Origin: Reyranella soli
GTDB taxonomy: Bacteria; Pseudomonadota; Alphaproteobacteria; Reyranellales; Reyranellaceae
Direction: 5' to 3'
DNA: 42,703 bases
Assembly (NCBI RefSeq): GCF_007992495.1
Contig: NZ_BKAJ01000040.1
Location: 1 to 42,703 of the forward strand
This document shows, piece by piece, positions 8,074 through 18,085 of the stretch. The position numbers and the translations under genes were made by a program. The notes beneath the pieces are model-generated. The model searched no databases and was not told the origin of the DNA. It saw only the letters and a list, made by a program, of their open reading frames with translations. Numbering within the stretch: the first letter of the stretch is position 1; each line of letters begins with the position of its first letter.

Positions 8074-8766
8074 TCAGAGATGCGTCTCTTCGATCCAGCT
8101 TGCCAGCAGCGCTGTCAGTTCGTCTGGTCGCTCCAGCGGCGCCATGTGGCCGCAATCCTCGAGGATGGCAAAGCGCGCGTCCGGCAGATGCTGCGCCATG
8201 CGTTCGGTTTCCGCGAAGCTGCGCAGGCGGTCCTGGCGACAGGCCACGACCAGAGACGGGCAGGCGATGCGCTCGAGGTCGGCGTAGCCGTCGAGGCGGA
8301 TCAGCGCCGCCTGGCGTGTCCGCACCTCACGGCCGAGCCGGCGCTGCATGCCGCGCATGCGATCGAGCAGCACGGGATCGTTCTCGCGATCGGGATGCAG
8401 GCCGCGCGCGGTCGAGATCTCGCCCGCCGCGCGCGGCGGCCGGTCGCCCGGGCGATAGCCTGCCTTGCGCCGCTCGGTCTCCTCTTTCGAATAGCCGCGC
8501 GCCGAGGAGGCGACGAAGGCCACGCCGGACACGCGCTCGGGCGCCATCAGCGTGAGCACGCGCGCGACGAACCCGCCCATTGAGAAGCCGACCAGCACGA
8601 AGCGCTCGGGCGACGAATCGAGCACACGCTGCGCCATGCCTTCGAGCGTCGAATCCTCGTAGACGTTGCCGTAGTGGATCGTGCCGAGGGCGCCGAGACC
8701 CGGGACCATGTCGGTCCACAGGTCCTTGTCGCACATGAAGCCGGGCAGCAGGACGAGGTGGCGCAA
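8074..8766 (-). CDS. Alpha/beta hydrolase
   Basis: This is a 230-residue alpha/beta hydrolase-fold enzyme. The nucleophile elbow GFSMGG places Ser62. The acid is probably the Asp in ACRQDRL (near 180) and the base the His in EDCGHMAPLERP (near 207). The frame is open far upstream, but that part overlaps the cysteine-hydrolase gene and is its shadow. The likely start is TTG 8766, which gives the typical N-terminus LRHLVLLPGF and lies just after the upstream stop; the codon directly over the stop is GTA, not a start. The substrate is unknown; esters or lactones are typical. It is coupled to the cysteine hydrolase upstream. Confidence 0.82.
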   Translation of the reverse strand: MRHLVLLPGFMCDKDLWTDMVPGLGALGTIHYGNVYEDSTLEGMAQRVLDSSPERFVLVGFSMGGFVARVLTLMAPERVSGVAFVASSARGYSKEETERRKAGYRPGDRPPRAAGEISTARGLHPDRENDPVLLDRMRGMQRRLGREVRTRQAALIRLDGYADLERIACPSLVVACRQDRLRSFAETERMAQHLPDARFAILEDCGHMAPLERPDELTALLASWIEETHL

Positions 8767-8774
8767 ACGCTTGG

Positions 8775-9551
8775 TTACTTCTTCAGGGCTTTCAGTATCT
8801 TCCCCGAATCGGTGACGAAGCCGAAGCACTTCTTGACGTTCCACACCGTGGCCTCGGTGCAGAAGTCGGGCGAGGTGGTGGCGCAGCAATCCTCGACCAG
8901 CACGCAGCCGTAGCCCAGGAAGTTGGCGTCGGTCAGCGAATGCAGCACGCATTGGTCGGTGTTGACGCCGGAGAACAGCACCGTGCGCGTGCCGAGGTTG
9001 CGCAGGATGGAATCGAGCGGCGTGTCCCAGAAGCCCGAGATGCGATGCTTGTCGATCTTGATGTCCTCGGGCCTCTGCTCGAGCTCGTCGACGACGGCGG
9101 CCGCCCATGAATCCTTCTGCAGCACCGGCGCGCCGCTGCCGGGCAGGGGATCGCCGAGGCCGACGCCGGTGCCTGCCGGCTTGTAGAGATGGATCTGGTT
9201 GGGCGGCATGTTGGCGAGGTCAGGTCGGTTGCCCCAGTTCACCCAGATCACCGGCACGCCCGCCTTGCGCAGCGCCGGCAGCAGCTTCTGCAGCGGCTTG
9301 ATCGGTTTCCGGTCGGGTGTGTAGTCGGCGCCGAGATAGTCGACCCAGCCGCCCTTGGCGCAGAAGTCGTTCTGCATGTCGACGACGATCATGGCCGTGC
9401 GCTTGAGGTCGACGGTGATGTTCTGTGGCGCTGCCGAGATCTTGAGCGGAACGGGCTTCGCCGGCGGTGTCGCCATGTCTATTTCGCGGGCATTGGCGCC
9501 CCAGGCGAAGCCGGCGCGCGGAGCGCCCAAAGAATGCAGTTTGTTGGCCAT
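8775..9551 (-). CDS. Isochorismatase-family cysteine hydrolase (RutB/biuret-hydrolase-like)
   Basis: This 258-residue cysteine amidohydrolase has the family triad at Asp58 (VVDMQNDF), Lys168 (DKHRISGF) and Cys201 (GVNTDQCVLHS). Members hydrolyse C-N bonds in small ureido, amide or imidate compounds. RutB, biuret hydrolases and N-carbamoylsarcosine amidases are relatives. A GAGGGAGA ribosome site precedes ATG 9551. The first ~45 residues are an extension before the core fold. It diverges from the BMP-type importer, whose operon carries a second family member at 14295, so both probably act on imported nitrogen compounds. The exact substrate cannot be stated. Confidence 0.88.
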   Translation of the reverse strand: MANKLHSLGAPRAGFAWGANAREIDMATPPAKPVPLKISAAPQNITVDLKRTAMIVVDMQNDFCAKGGWVDYLGADYTPDRKPIKPLQKLLPALRKAGVPVIWVNWGNRPDLANMPPNQIHLYKPAGTGVGLGDPLPGSGAPVLQKDSWAAAVVDELEQRPEDIKIDKHRISGFWDTPLDSILRNLGTRTVLFSGVNTDQCVLHSLTDANFLGYGCVLVEDCCATTSPDFCTEATVWNVKKCFGFVTDSGKILKALKK

Positions 9552-9607
9552 TGATCTCCCTCAAAGGGCTTTGTGGTTGGGCCGTTGGTTGCAAGATCCC
9601 TGCCAGT

Positions 9608-9622
9608 TGGCACGCCGATTGC
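9608..9622 (+). promoter_or_regulatory. Sigma-54 (RpoN) -24/-12 promoter
   Basis: The bases read TGGCAC, five bases, TTGC, with the invariant GG and GC exactly 12 bases apart. The preceding T and the G after TGGCAC also match the consensus. Two flanking weak positions differ. Transcription would start about 12 bases after the GC, near 9634, leaving a short leader before the BMP binding-protein ATG at 9671. Sigma-54 dependence implies an unseen enhancer-binding activator such as NtrC and fits nitrogen-controlled uptake. Confidence 0.72.
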
Positions 9623-9670
9623 CTGTGCCTTGCCGGGGATCACGGACCCAACGAGCGGGGGACCATAGCC

Positions 9671-10660
9671 ATGAACAAGTTCGATCGTCGCGGATTTCTG
9701 GCCGGCACAGCCGGCGCTGCAGGCCTTGTGATGCTGGGCGGCCTGGGAGCACCCGCGCGTGCTGCCGGCCCGCTCAATGTCGGCGTGCTGATCCCGGGCT
9801 CCAAGTCCGACAAGGGTTGGATGGAATCGGGCTACGATGGCATGAAGGCGGCCGAGAAGAATCTCGGCACCAAGGTCGCGGTGAAGTTCATCGAGAACGT
9901 GAAGTTCGGCGACATGGAGCAGGTGCTGGTCACGCTGGCCGGCAAGAACGAGCTGGTGATCGGCATCGGCGGCCAGACCCAGGCCTCGGTCTTCAAGGTG
10001 GCGCCGCGCTTCCCCAAGGTGAAGTTCGCCATCATCGGCGGCAATGCCGATCCGAAGAAGCCCGACAACGTTTCGGGCTACGACGTGCGCCAGGCCGAGA
10101 TCGCCTTCGTCGCCGGCGCGTCGGCGGCGATGCTGTCCAAGACTGGCGGCGTGTCCTATGTCGGCGGCCTGGAAATCCCGGCGATCAAGAATGCCGGCAT
10201 CGAGTTCGGCAAGGGCGCCAAGTACATCAATCCCAACATCAAGTACTTCGAGAGCTACACTGGCGACTTCGACGACGTCGCCAAGGCCAAGGAAGCGACG
10301 CTGGCCGCCATCGCCCAGGGCGCCGACATCCACTACCACATCCTCAATCTCGGCCTGCGCGGCATGGAGCAGGCGGCGCGCGAGAAGGGCACGCACATCA
10401 TCGGCAGCTACACCGATCGCTGCGGCACCGATCCGCTCTACGTCGCCTACTCGATCACCGGCGTCGGCTTCCAGGTCGAATACGCCATGGAGCAGGTGGC
10501 GGCCGGCACCTGGAAGCCGGAGTTCAAGCCGTTCGGCCTGGCGATGGGCCCGAAGTCCTCTGACATGGTGATCTGCAAGGCGACACCCGAGCAGAAGGCC
10601 AAGATCGAGGAGATCAAGAAGGACCTGCTGTCGGGCAAGATCAAGGTTCTGGACGCCTAG
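9671..10660 (+). CDS. BMP-family ABC transporter substrate-binding protein
   Basis: This 329-residue periplasmic binding protein belongs to the basic membrane protein (Bmp/PnrA/Med) family, which usually binds nucleosides, purines or related heterocycles. The N-terminus MNKFDRRGFLAGTAG is a twin-arginine signal with an Ala-rich cleavage region near residue 34. The BMP motifs follow: VLIPGSKSDKGW near 38-50, and a GKNELVIGIGG block. A GGGGGA ribosome site lies 9 bases before the ATG. It is the first gene of the importer operon, behind the sigma-54 promoter. A palindromic repeat separates it from the ATPase gene and may let it be made in excess over the membrane parts. Confidence 0.92.
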   Translation: MNKFDRRGFLAGTAGAAGLVMLGGLGAPARAAGPLNVGVLIPGSKSDKGWMESGYDGMKAAEKNLGTKVAVKFIENVKFGDMEQVLVTLAGKNELVIGIGGQTQASVFKVAPRFPKVKFAIIGGNADPKKPDNVSGYDVRQAEIAFVAGASAAMLSKTGGVSYVGGLEIPAIKNAGIEFGKGAKYINPNIKYFESYTGDFDDVAKAKEATLAAIAQGADIHYHILNLGLRGMEQAAREKGTHIIGSYTDRCGTDPLYVAYSITGVGFQVEYAMEQVAAGTWKPEFKPFGLAMGPKSSDMVICKATPEQKAKIEEIKKDLLSGKIKVLDA

Positions 10661-10663
10661 TTC

Positions 10664-10740
10664 TGTCGTCCTGAGCGAAGCGAAGGACCTCATCGCCGCT
10701 TGCAAGCGGCATGAGATCCTTCGCTTCGCTCAGGATGACA
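10664..10740. repeat. Palindromic intergenic repeat, second family, copy A
   Basis: Two 30-base arms (10664-10693 and 10711-10740) are complementary at 28 positions, one of the exceptions being a G-U pair. Both contain CCTGAGCGAAGCGAAGGA. The arms surround a short inner palindrome, GCCGCTTGCAAGCGGC. A second copy with the same plan lies at 21328-21405, also just after a binding-protein gene. The right arm supplies the AGGA that precedes the GTG of the ATPase gene. Such repeats between binding-protein and membrane genes can stabilise upstream mRNA, as the REP between malE and malF does. Confidence 0.85.
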
Positions 10741-10741
10741 A

Positions 10742-12291
<1,550 letters not shown>

Positions 12292-12295
<4 letters not shown>

Positions 12296-13371
12296 CGGCG
12301 CTCGCGTTCTCCCTGCCGGATCGCCGCCGCCTGCTCGGCATGGCGGTGCCCTTCATCGCCGTCATCGGTTCGATGATCGTCGGCCTGCTGTTGATCGCGG
12401 CAAGCGGCAAGGACGTGCCCGACGCCATCGAGGCGTTCATGGACGGCGCGTTTGGCTCAGCCTTCGCGATCGGCGCCTCGATCAATCGTGCCGTCGCTTT
12501 GTCACTGGTCGGTCTCGGCTTCATCCTGGCCTTCCGCGCCAACCTCACCAACGTCGGCGGTGAGGGCCAGATCGCCGTCGGCGGCATCGCCGCCACGGCG
12601 CTGGGCCTGTGGCCGCCGATCGCCAACCTGCCGCTCGGGCTCGCGGTGATCGTGCCGCTGCTCGGCGGCACGCTCGCCGGCGCCTTCTGGGGCGGCATCG
12701 CCGGCTTCATGAAGGTGCGCTTCGGCACCAACGAGGTCATAAGCACCTTGCTGCTGGGCTTCGTCGCCCTGCTGCTCGTCTATTGGTGCGTGCAGTCGAC
12801 GGCGCTGTTGCGCCAGCCACAGACCTCGTCGGCGACCTTGCCGGAATCCCTGCCGATCGCCGACGCGGTCAAGCTGCCGGGCCTGACCGGCAATTCGGAA
12901 TCGCCCCTCCATATCGGCCTGGTGATCTGCCTGCTGCTGGCCATCGCCACCGCGATCGTCCTGCAGCGCTCGACCTTCGGTCTGCGCCTTCGAGCGATCG
13001 GCCTCAACGAGCTGGCGGTGCGCCGGGCCGGCATGCCGGGCGGCATCCTGCTGGTCGTGGCGCTGGCCATCGCCGGCGCGTTCGGCGGACTCGCCGGCGC
13101 GATCATGCTGCAGGGCGAGCAGTACTACCTGAAGACCGGCTTCTCCTCGGGTTACGGCTTCGACGGTCTGGTCGTCGGCCTCCTGTCGCGCGGCTCGACG
13201 GTCGGCGTGCTGGCGGGGGCGTTGTTCTTCGGCTTCCTGCGCTCGGGCGGCATCTCCATGGAGATCATGGCCCAGGTGCCGGCGGCGCTGACCTTGGTCA
13301 TCCAGGGCCTGATCGTCATCGCCGTCGCGGGGTCGGTCATCCTGGTCGAGAAGCTGCAGGGAGGCCGCTGA
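12292..13371 (+). CDS. BMP-type ABC transporter permease 1
   Basis: This 359-residue multi-spanning permease belongs to the branched-chain/nucleoside (BPD_transp_2) class, with eight to ten hydrophobic segments beginning near residue 18. Family-typical motifs are FRANLTNVGGEGQI (near 82) and FGTNEVISTLLL (near 143). The GYGFDGLVVGLL stretch near residue 285 is also characteristic. It pairs with the permease encoded next. It is coupled at both ends: its ATG overlaps the ATPase stop, and its TGA shares a base with the following ATG at 13371. Confidence 0.92.
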
Positions 13372-14291
13372 TGGAAGAGATGCTCGCCATCTTCATCGCC
13401 TCGACCTTGCGGCTCGCCATGCCCCTGATGCTGGCGGCCAGCGGCGAGCTGGTGTCCGAGCGCGCCGGCGTGCTGAACCTCAGCCTCGAAGGCATGATGC
13501 TGACGGCGGCCTTCTTCGGCGCGCTGGGCTCGTGGGCCAGCGGCAATCCCTATCTTGGCGTCGCCTGCGCCATTCTAGCTTCGGTCGTCGTCTCGGCAGT
13601 GCAGGCCTGGCTCAGCGTCAATCTGCGCGCCAACCAGCTCGTGGTCGGCATCGGCTTCAATATCCTGGCGCTCGGCGCCACGACCTTGCTCTACCGCATC
13701 ATCTTCGGCGGCCTGTCGCGCGAGGAGATCCCCGGTCTCCCGAAGCTCGCGGTGAAGGGCCTGAGCGATCTGCCGTTCGCCGGCACTGCCTTCTTCCAGC
13801 AGTCGGTCATCGTCTATGTCGGCCTGGCGCTGATCGTGCTGATCTGGGCCATGTTGAACCACACCTCGTTCGGCCTTTCGGTGCGCGCCGTCGGCGACGA
13901 GCCGCGTAGCGCCGACAAGGCCGGCATTCCCGTCGCGGCGACGCGTTGGAAAGCGGTTCTGATCACCGGCTTCATGGCGGGCTTCGCCGGCGCCTTCATC
14001 TCCATCGCCGACATCCACACCTTCACCGAGAACATGACCAACGGAGCGGGCTACCTGGCGCTGGCCGCGGTGATCTTCGGCGGCTGGAACATCGGCCGCA
14101 CCGTCGCTGCCTGCCTGCTGTTCGGCGCCGCCACGGCGCTGCAGTTCCAGCTGCCGGCCATGGGCATCAACGTGCCCACCGCCTTCCTGCTGATGCTGCC
14201 TTATCTGCTGGCGCTTCTGGCGGTGGCGGGCGTCGTCGGTCGCCTCGAGCCGCCGACGTCTTTGACCCTGCCGTTCCAGCGAGGAAAGTAG
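13371..14291 (+). CDS. BMP-type ABC transporter permease 2
   Basis: This 306-residue permease is the second channel half of the importer. It reads from ATG 13371, which overlaps the preceding TGA; the long frame from 12609 is a shadow before that point. The first helix (MEEMLAIFIASTLRLAMPLM) is followed by the conserved ERAGVLNLSLEGMML block near residues 31-45. Loop motifs VGDEPRSADKAGIP and GAGYLALAAVIFGGW follow near 175 and 225. Only three bases separate it from the cysteine hydrolase gene, so transporter and enzyme are one transcript. Confidence 0.92.
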   Translation: MEEMLAIFIASTLRLAMPLMLAASGELVSERAGVLNLSLEGMMLTAAFFGALGSWASGNPYLGVACAILASVVVSAVQAWLSVNLRANQLVVGIGFNILALGATTLLYRIIFGGLSREEIPGLPKLAVKGLSDLPFAGTAFFQQSVIVYVGLALIVLIWAMLNHTSFGLSVRAVGDEPRSADKAGIPVAATRWKAVLITGFMAGFAGAFISIADIHTFTENMTNGAGYLALAAVIFGGWNIGRTVAACLLFGAATALQFQLPAMGINVPTAFLLMLPYLLALLAVAGVVGRLEPPTSLTLPFQRGK

Positions 14292-14294
14292 CGT

Positions 14295-14957
14295 ATGCCC
14301 ACAATTGCCGCTCAGCCTTACGAGTACAGCTTCCCCGCCGGCCGGCTGGCGCTGATCGTCATCGACATGCAGCGCGACTTCGTCGAGGAGGGCGGCTTCG
14401 GCTCGGTGCTGGGCAACGACGTGCGGCCGCTGGCCAAGATCGTTCCCACCGTGCGCCGCCTGATCGACGGCTTCCGCGCAGCGCACCTGCCGATCATCCA
14501 TACCCGCGAGGGCCACAAGCCCGATCTCTCGGATTGCCCACCGTCCAAGCGCGCCCGCGGCGGCGGCAAGCTCACCATCGGCGACGAGGGCCCGATGGGC
14601 CGCATCCTGGTCGATGGCGAGCCCGGCAACGATCTCGTGTCGGAGCTGGCGGCCCGGCCGGGCGAGGCGGTGATCGTGAAGCCGGGCAAGGGCGCATTCT
14701 ATGCCACGCACCTCGACGATATCCTGAAGCGCGACGGTGTCGGCCATCTGGTGTTGGCCGGTGTCACCACCGAAGTCTGCGTGCAGACCACCATGCGCGA
14801 GGCCAACGACCGCGGCTACGAGTGCCTGTTGGCCGAGGACGCGACCGAGAGCTACTTCCCCGAGTTCAAGGCCGCGACCCTCGCCATGATCCGCGCCCAG
14901 GGCGGCATCGTCGGCTGGACCGCGCCGACCGACACCATCGTCAAAGCGCTGCGATGA
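14295..14957 (+). CDS. Isochorismatase-family cysteine hydrolase, importer-linked
   Basis: This 220-residue cysteine hydrolase has the triad Asp24 (VIDMQRDF), Lys129 (VKPGKGAF) and Cys162 ([11 protein letters not shown]). It differs clearly from the family member at 8775, being shorter and with different active-site surroundings, so the two are not recent duplicates. Family reactions include hydrolysis of ureidoacrylate, biuret, N-carbamoylsarcosine and simple amides. It begins 3 bases after the permease stop and probably degrades what the BMP importer brings in. A palindromic repeat follows, then an amidase that could finish the pathway by releasing ammonia. Confidence 0.9.
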   Translation: MPTIAAQPYEYSFPAGRLALIVIDMQRDFVEEGGFGSVLGNDVRPLAKIVPTVRRLIDGFRAAHLPIIHTREGHKPDLSDCPPSKRARGGGKLTIGDEGPMGRILVDGEPGNDLVSELAARPGEAVIVKPGKGAFYATHLDDILKRDGVGHLVLAGVTTEVCVQTTMREANDRGYECLLAEDATESYFPEFKAATLAMIRAQGGIVGWTAPTDTIVKALR

Positions 14958-14982
14958 TGTTTTTGCTGGGGGCGTCGTGCTC

Positions 14983-15054
14983 CTCCGGACCGCCGGCTCC
15001 AGCCGACCTCATGAGCATGAGCCGGCAAGATGCCGGCGGTCCGGAAGAATATGA
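14983..15054. repeat. REP-like palindromic repeat, copy 2, overlapping amidase start
   Basis: Perfect 14-base inverted arms (14984-14997 and 15032-15045) enclose a centre containing CTCATGAGCATGAG. The outer right flank, GGTCCGGAAGAATATGAAT, closely matches the flank of the copy at 25038 (AGTCCAGAAGAGCATGAAT). The GGAAGA and ATG of that flank are also the apparent ribosome site and start codon of the amidase gene. Confidence 0.8.
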
Positions 15055-16199
15055 ATGACTTCGGCGCCTTCGTTCCCGGTCCCCGGGCACGCTTGGCGCC
15101 GCTCGGATCGGGCCCGCTCGACGGCCTCACCTTCGTCGCCAAGGACCTTCTGGATGTCGCGGGATACGTGACCGGTGGCGGCAACCCTCATTGGGAGAGC
15201 CGACAGAAGCCGGCGATGAGATCGGCACAGGCCGTCGATTGCCTGCTGCGCGCTGGCGCCACCCTCGTCGGCAAGACCATCACCGACGAACTCGCCTTCA
15301 GCCTGGAAGGCGAGAACGAGCATTACGGCACGCCGACAAATCCGCGTGCCCCCGATCGCCTGCCGGGCGGCTCGTCGAGCGGATCGGCGGTCGCCGTCGC
15401 GGCCGGCCTCGCCGATCTCGGTTTGGGCACCGACACCGGCGGCTCGGTGCGTGTTCCCGCGAGCTTCTGCGGTGTGTTCGGCTGGCGCCCCAGCCACGGC
15501 CGCGTCTCGCTGGAGGGCGTGGTGCGTTTCGCGCCGAGCTACGACACGATGGGCTTGCTGGCTCGCGACGCATCACACCTGCGGCTTGGCGCGCAATGCC
15601 TGCTCGGAACGCCGGCCGTGTCGCTGGCGCAATGCCGCCTGCTGTTCGCCAGCGACGCCTTCGAGCTGGCTGAGCCGGAGGCGGCGTCTGTGCTCGCCGA
15701 CGCCGCCAAAGCACTCGGCGCCGTCGAGGAGGTGCAGGTCTTTGCCGGCCGTCCGGGCGATTTCCGCGACGCCTACGTCACCTTGCAGGGGCTCGACATC
15801 GCGCGTGAGCACAGTGACTTCTTGAGCAGCGACCCGATCTTCGGTTCGACGATCCAGCCGCGCTTCGACAGTGTGCGCGCACTCGATCCATCGGCCGGCG
15901 CGCGTTGGAGCGCGTGGCGTGCCGAGACGACTGACCGCTTGCGGCAATTGTTGCCGCCCGGGACATTCCTCCTGTTGCCGACGGCGCCGTCGATCGCGCC
16001 ATTGCGTTTCCTGCGCGACGAAGCCGCCGGCCGCTTCTACGACGCAGCGCTCACCCTGGGATCGGTGGCAGGCCACGCCGGCCTGCCGGCGGTGAGCCTG
16101 CCGATCGCGACGTTGCACGGCTGTCCGCTCGGCCTGTCGATCGTCGCCGGTCCCGGCGAAGACGAGGCGCTACTGGCGTTGGTCATGAAGATTGCATGA
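15051..16199 (+). CDS. Amidase (amidase-signature family)
   Basis: This 382-residue amidase-signature enzyme hydrolyses a C(O)-N bond. The Ser-cisSer-Lys triad is visible as Lys31 (FVAKDLLD), cis-Ser108 (LPGGSSSGS) and nucleophile Ser132 (GTDTGGSVR), the last two 24 residues apart as in the family. It is shorter than GatA (about 480), matching the compact alphaproteobacterial amidases. ATG 15051 is preferred over ATG 15030, which lies inside the hairpin arm and lacks a ribosome site. A GGAAG lies only 3 bases before 15051, so initiation may be weak. Its position after importer and cysteine hydrolase suggests a nitrogen-scavenging role. The substrate is unknown. Confidence 0.88.
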   Translation: MNDFGAFVPGPRARLAPLGSGPLDGLTFVAKDLLDVAGYVTGGGNPHWESRQKPAMRSAQAVDCLLRAGATLVGKTITDELAFSLEGENEHYGTPTNPRAPDRLPGGSSSGSAVAVAAGLADLGLGTDTGGSVRVPASFCGVFGWRPSHGRVSLEGVVRFAPSYDTMGLLARDASHLRLGAQCLLGTPAVSLAQCRLLFASDAFELAEPEAASVLADAAKALGAVEEVQVFAGRPGDFRDAYVTLQGLDIAREHSDFLSSDPIFGSTIQPRFDSVRALDPSAGARWSAWRAETTDRLRQLLPPGTFLLLPTAPSIAPLRFLRDEAAGRFYDAALTLGSVAGHAGLPAVSLPIATLHGCPLGLSIVAGPGEDEALLALVMKIA

Positions 16200-16226
16200 A
16201 TGTCGCGGCATCCAATTCGGTTGTGA

Positions 16227-16254
16227 TTGCATTGTCATCTGCGGGTCCTAAATC
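16227..16254 (+). promoter_or_regulatory. Possible promoter of the small heat-shock gene
   Basis: TTGCAT (16227-16232) and TAAATC (16249-16254) are 16 bases apart in the 83-base leader of the Hsp20 gene. This is a modest sigma-70-like match. I saw no convincing sigma-32 site or ROSE-type thermometer, though I could not fold the leader. Confidence 0.25.
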
Positions 16255-16282
16255 CGAATCGAGTTCACCCAGGAGGACTGCG

Positions 16283-16762
16283 ATGGCAGAGAACGTGCCC
16301 AAGGCCCTGACGCCCAGCGCTTTCACGCCGTTCGGCGGCGAGTTCGACCAGCTCTTCAATCGCATGGTGCGTGCCTGGTCGTTCGGCTTCCTCGAACCGG
16401 CCAACGGCCACATGCGTACGCTCGGCACGCACGAGCATGCGCCCAAGGTCGAAGTGCAGGAGAACGGCAAGACCTACACCGTCACCGTCGAATTGCCGGG
16501 CGTCGACCAGAAGGTCGTGAAGGTCCTTGTCGAGGACGATGTGCTGACCATTTCCGGCGAGAAGCACGTCGAGCGCACCGATGAGAAGACCCACTACTCC
16601 GAGCGCAGCTACGGCAGCTTCACGCGCGCCTTCACCCTGCCGTCGGACGCCGATCGCAACGACATCTCGGCAAACTTCGCCAACGGCGTGCTGACGCTCA
16701 GGATCGGCAAGAGCGCGCACGGCGCCGAGCGGGCCCGCCAGATCGAGGTCAAGCCCTCCTGA
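16283..16762 (+). CDS. Small heat-shock protein, Hsp20/alpha-crystallin family
   Basis: This 159-residue ATP-independent holdase chaperone binds unfolding proteins under stress. ATG 16283 is fixed by an AGGAGG site six bases upstream; the open frame to 16196 is leader. The alpha-crystallin domain spans about residues 50-150, with VTVELPGVDQ near 70 and the conserved C-terminal ANGVLTLRI near 135. It ends 4 bases from the convergent MgtC-family gene. Its own leader suggests separate transcription from the amidase. Confidence 0.93.
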   Translation: MAENVPKALTPSAFTPFGGEFDQLFNRMVRAWSFGFLEPANGHMRTLGTHEHAPKVEVQENGKTYTVTVELPGVDQKVVKVLVEDDVLTISGEKHVERTDEKTHYSERSYGSFTRAFTLPSDADRNDISANFANGVLTLRIGKSAHGAERARQIEVKPS

Positions 16763-16765
16763 CGC

Positions 16766-18007
16766 TCAGGCGAGCAGGACGCCGGCCCAGGCCGCGGCCA
16801 GCATCAGCAGCAGGCCGGGGATGACATAAAAGGCGAAGGTCCGGCCGCCTGCGGTCACGGCAAAGGCCATCTTGGTGACGGTGTTGGTGGTGAAGGCCGC
16901 CAGCACGGGGATGATGGTCTGCGGCGGCTTGATGCGGCCGTCGCTGACCAGCGACGCCACCGAGACGGCGGCCGAGTGGGTGTCGGCGAAGCCTGCGGCC
17001 GCGGCCGCGACCACCACGCCCGCCTCGCCGAACCAATCCTGCGCCGCTGCCGCGACCAGCAGGACGACGGCGAGGATGGCGGCAAAGGTCAATGCCGTGG
17101 TGAGACTGAAGGCGTTGCCTTGCGCTTCGTGCTTCTGGTTCCTCTGCTTCAGCGCCCACAAGGTGAAGGCGCCGCCATAGAGAATCGCGGCGACGCCCGA
17201 GAGGCTCAACGGCAACCACAGGGCCTGCAGGGTCGGCATGTTGGTCGCGGCGATCAGGATGCCGAGCTGTGCGACGGTGGCCACGGACGACAGCACGGCG
17301 CCGGCGACAGCGGGCTTCATCAGCTCGGGCTCGTGCTTGGCGCGCGTGCCCATGGCGCCGATGGTGGCGCTGCTCGAGACGAAACCCGAAGCGAGGCCTG
17401 CCAGCGGCAGGCCATAACGCGGGCCGACCACGCGGACCGCGACGTAGCCCAGGGCGCTCACGGCCATTACCAGGACGACGATGGTCCACACCGTGCGCAG
17501 GTTGAGCGCGCCGTAGGGACCGATCGGCTTGTCGGGCAGCAGCGGCAGCACGACCAGCGTGGCGGCGGCGAAGATCAGGAGATCGCGCAGCTCGTCGTCG
17601 GTCAGGACCGAGCGTACGAAGCGGTGCAGCGGCGAGCGGGCGGCCAGCAGCACGGCGACCACGACGCCGAGGCCGGCGGCGAACTCAGGCTGTTTGATCG
17701 CCAGGCCGCCCAGCAGCGTGGTCAGCACCAGCGCCGTCTCGGTCGTGAGCCCGGGATCGACGTCGCGTGCCCGCCAGTAGGAGAGGCTGGCGAAGGCGAC
17801 CATGCCCAGCGCCACGGCCGCCAGCAGGATCTCGTCTCCGGTTGCCATCGCCGTCGCCCCGGCCAGGGAGGCCAGGGTGAAGGTGCGCAGGCCCGCGGGA
17901 TCGCGCGCCGCGCCGTCGCCTTTGTGGCGCTCGCGGTCGATGCCGATCAGCAGGCCGACGCCCAGCGCCACCAGGAAGCCGACGACCAGAGGGTGCACGA
18001 ACGACAT
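16766..18007 (-). CDS. MgtC/SapB N-domain plus DUF4010 membrane protein
   Basis: This is a 413-residue polytopic membrane protein. The N-terminal ~130 residues match the MgtC/SapB fold: GLLIGIDRERHKG near 18-30, with a following AGLRTFTL loop. The remainder is the DUF4010 region, with many Ala/Val-rich helices and the conserved SGFVSSSATIGAMG and AGFADTHSAAVS stretches. The DUF4010 members are uncharacterised; MgtC itself modulates Mg2+ stress and the F-type ATPase in pathogens, which need not apply here. It is monocistronic, convergent with Hsp20 and divergent from the second sugar importer across 78 bases. Confidence 0.88.
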   Translation of the reverse strand: MSFVHPLVVGFLVALGVGLLIGIDRERHKGDGAARDPAGLRTFTLASLAGATAMATGDEILLAAVALGMVAFASLSYWRARDVDPGLTTETALVLTTLLGGLAIKQPEFAAGLGVVVAVLLAARSPLHRFVRSVLTDDELRDLLIFAAATLVVLPLLPDKPIGPYGALNLRTVWTIVVLVMAVSALGYVAVRVVGPRYGLPLAGLASGFVSSSATIGAMGTRAKHEPELMKPAVAGAVLSSVATVAQLGILIAATNMPTLQALWLPLSLSGVAAILYGGAFTLWALKQRNQKHEAQGNAFSLTTALTFAAILAVVLLVAAAAQDWFGEAGVVVAAAAAGFADTHSAAVSVASLVSDGRIKPPQTIIPVLAAFTTNTVTKMAFAVTAGGRTFAFYVIPGLLLMLAAAWAGVLLA

Positions 18008-18085
18008 GAACCATTATCCCCATTGCCGTAGCGAGCGTCACGCAAGCGTAGCGATTCTGTAACCCGTCCTTGTTCCGCTCTGCCT

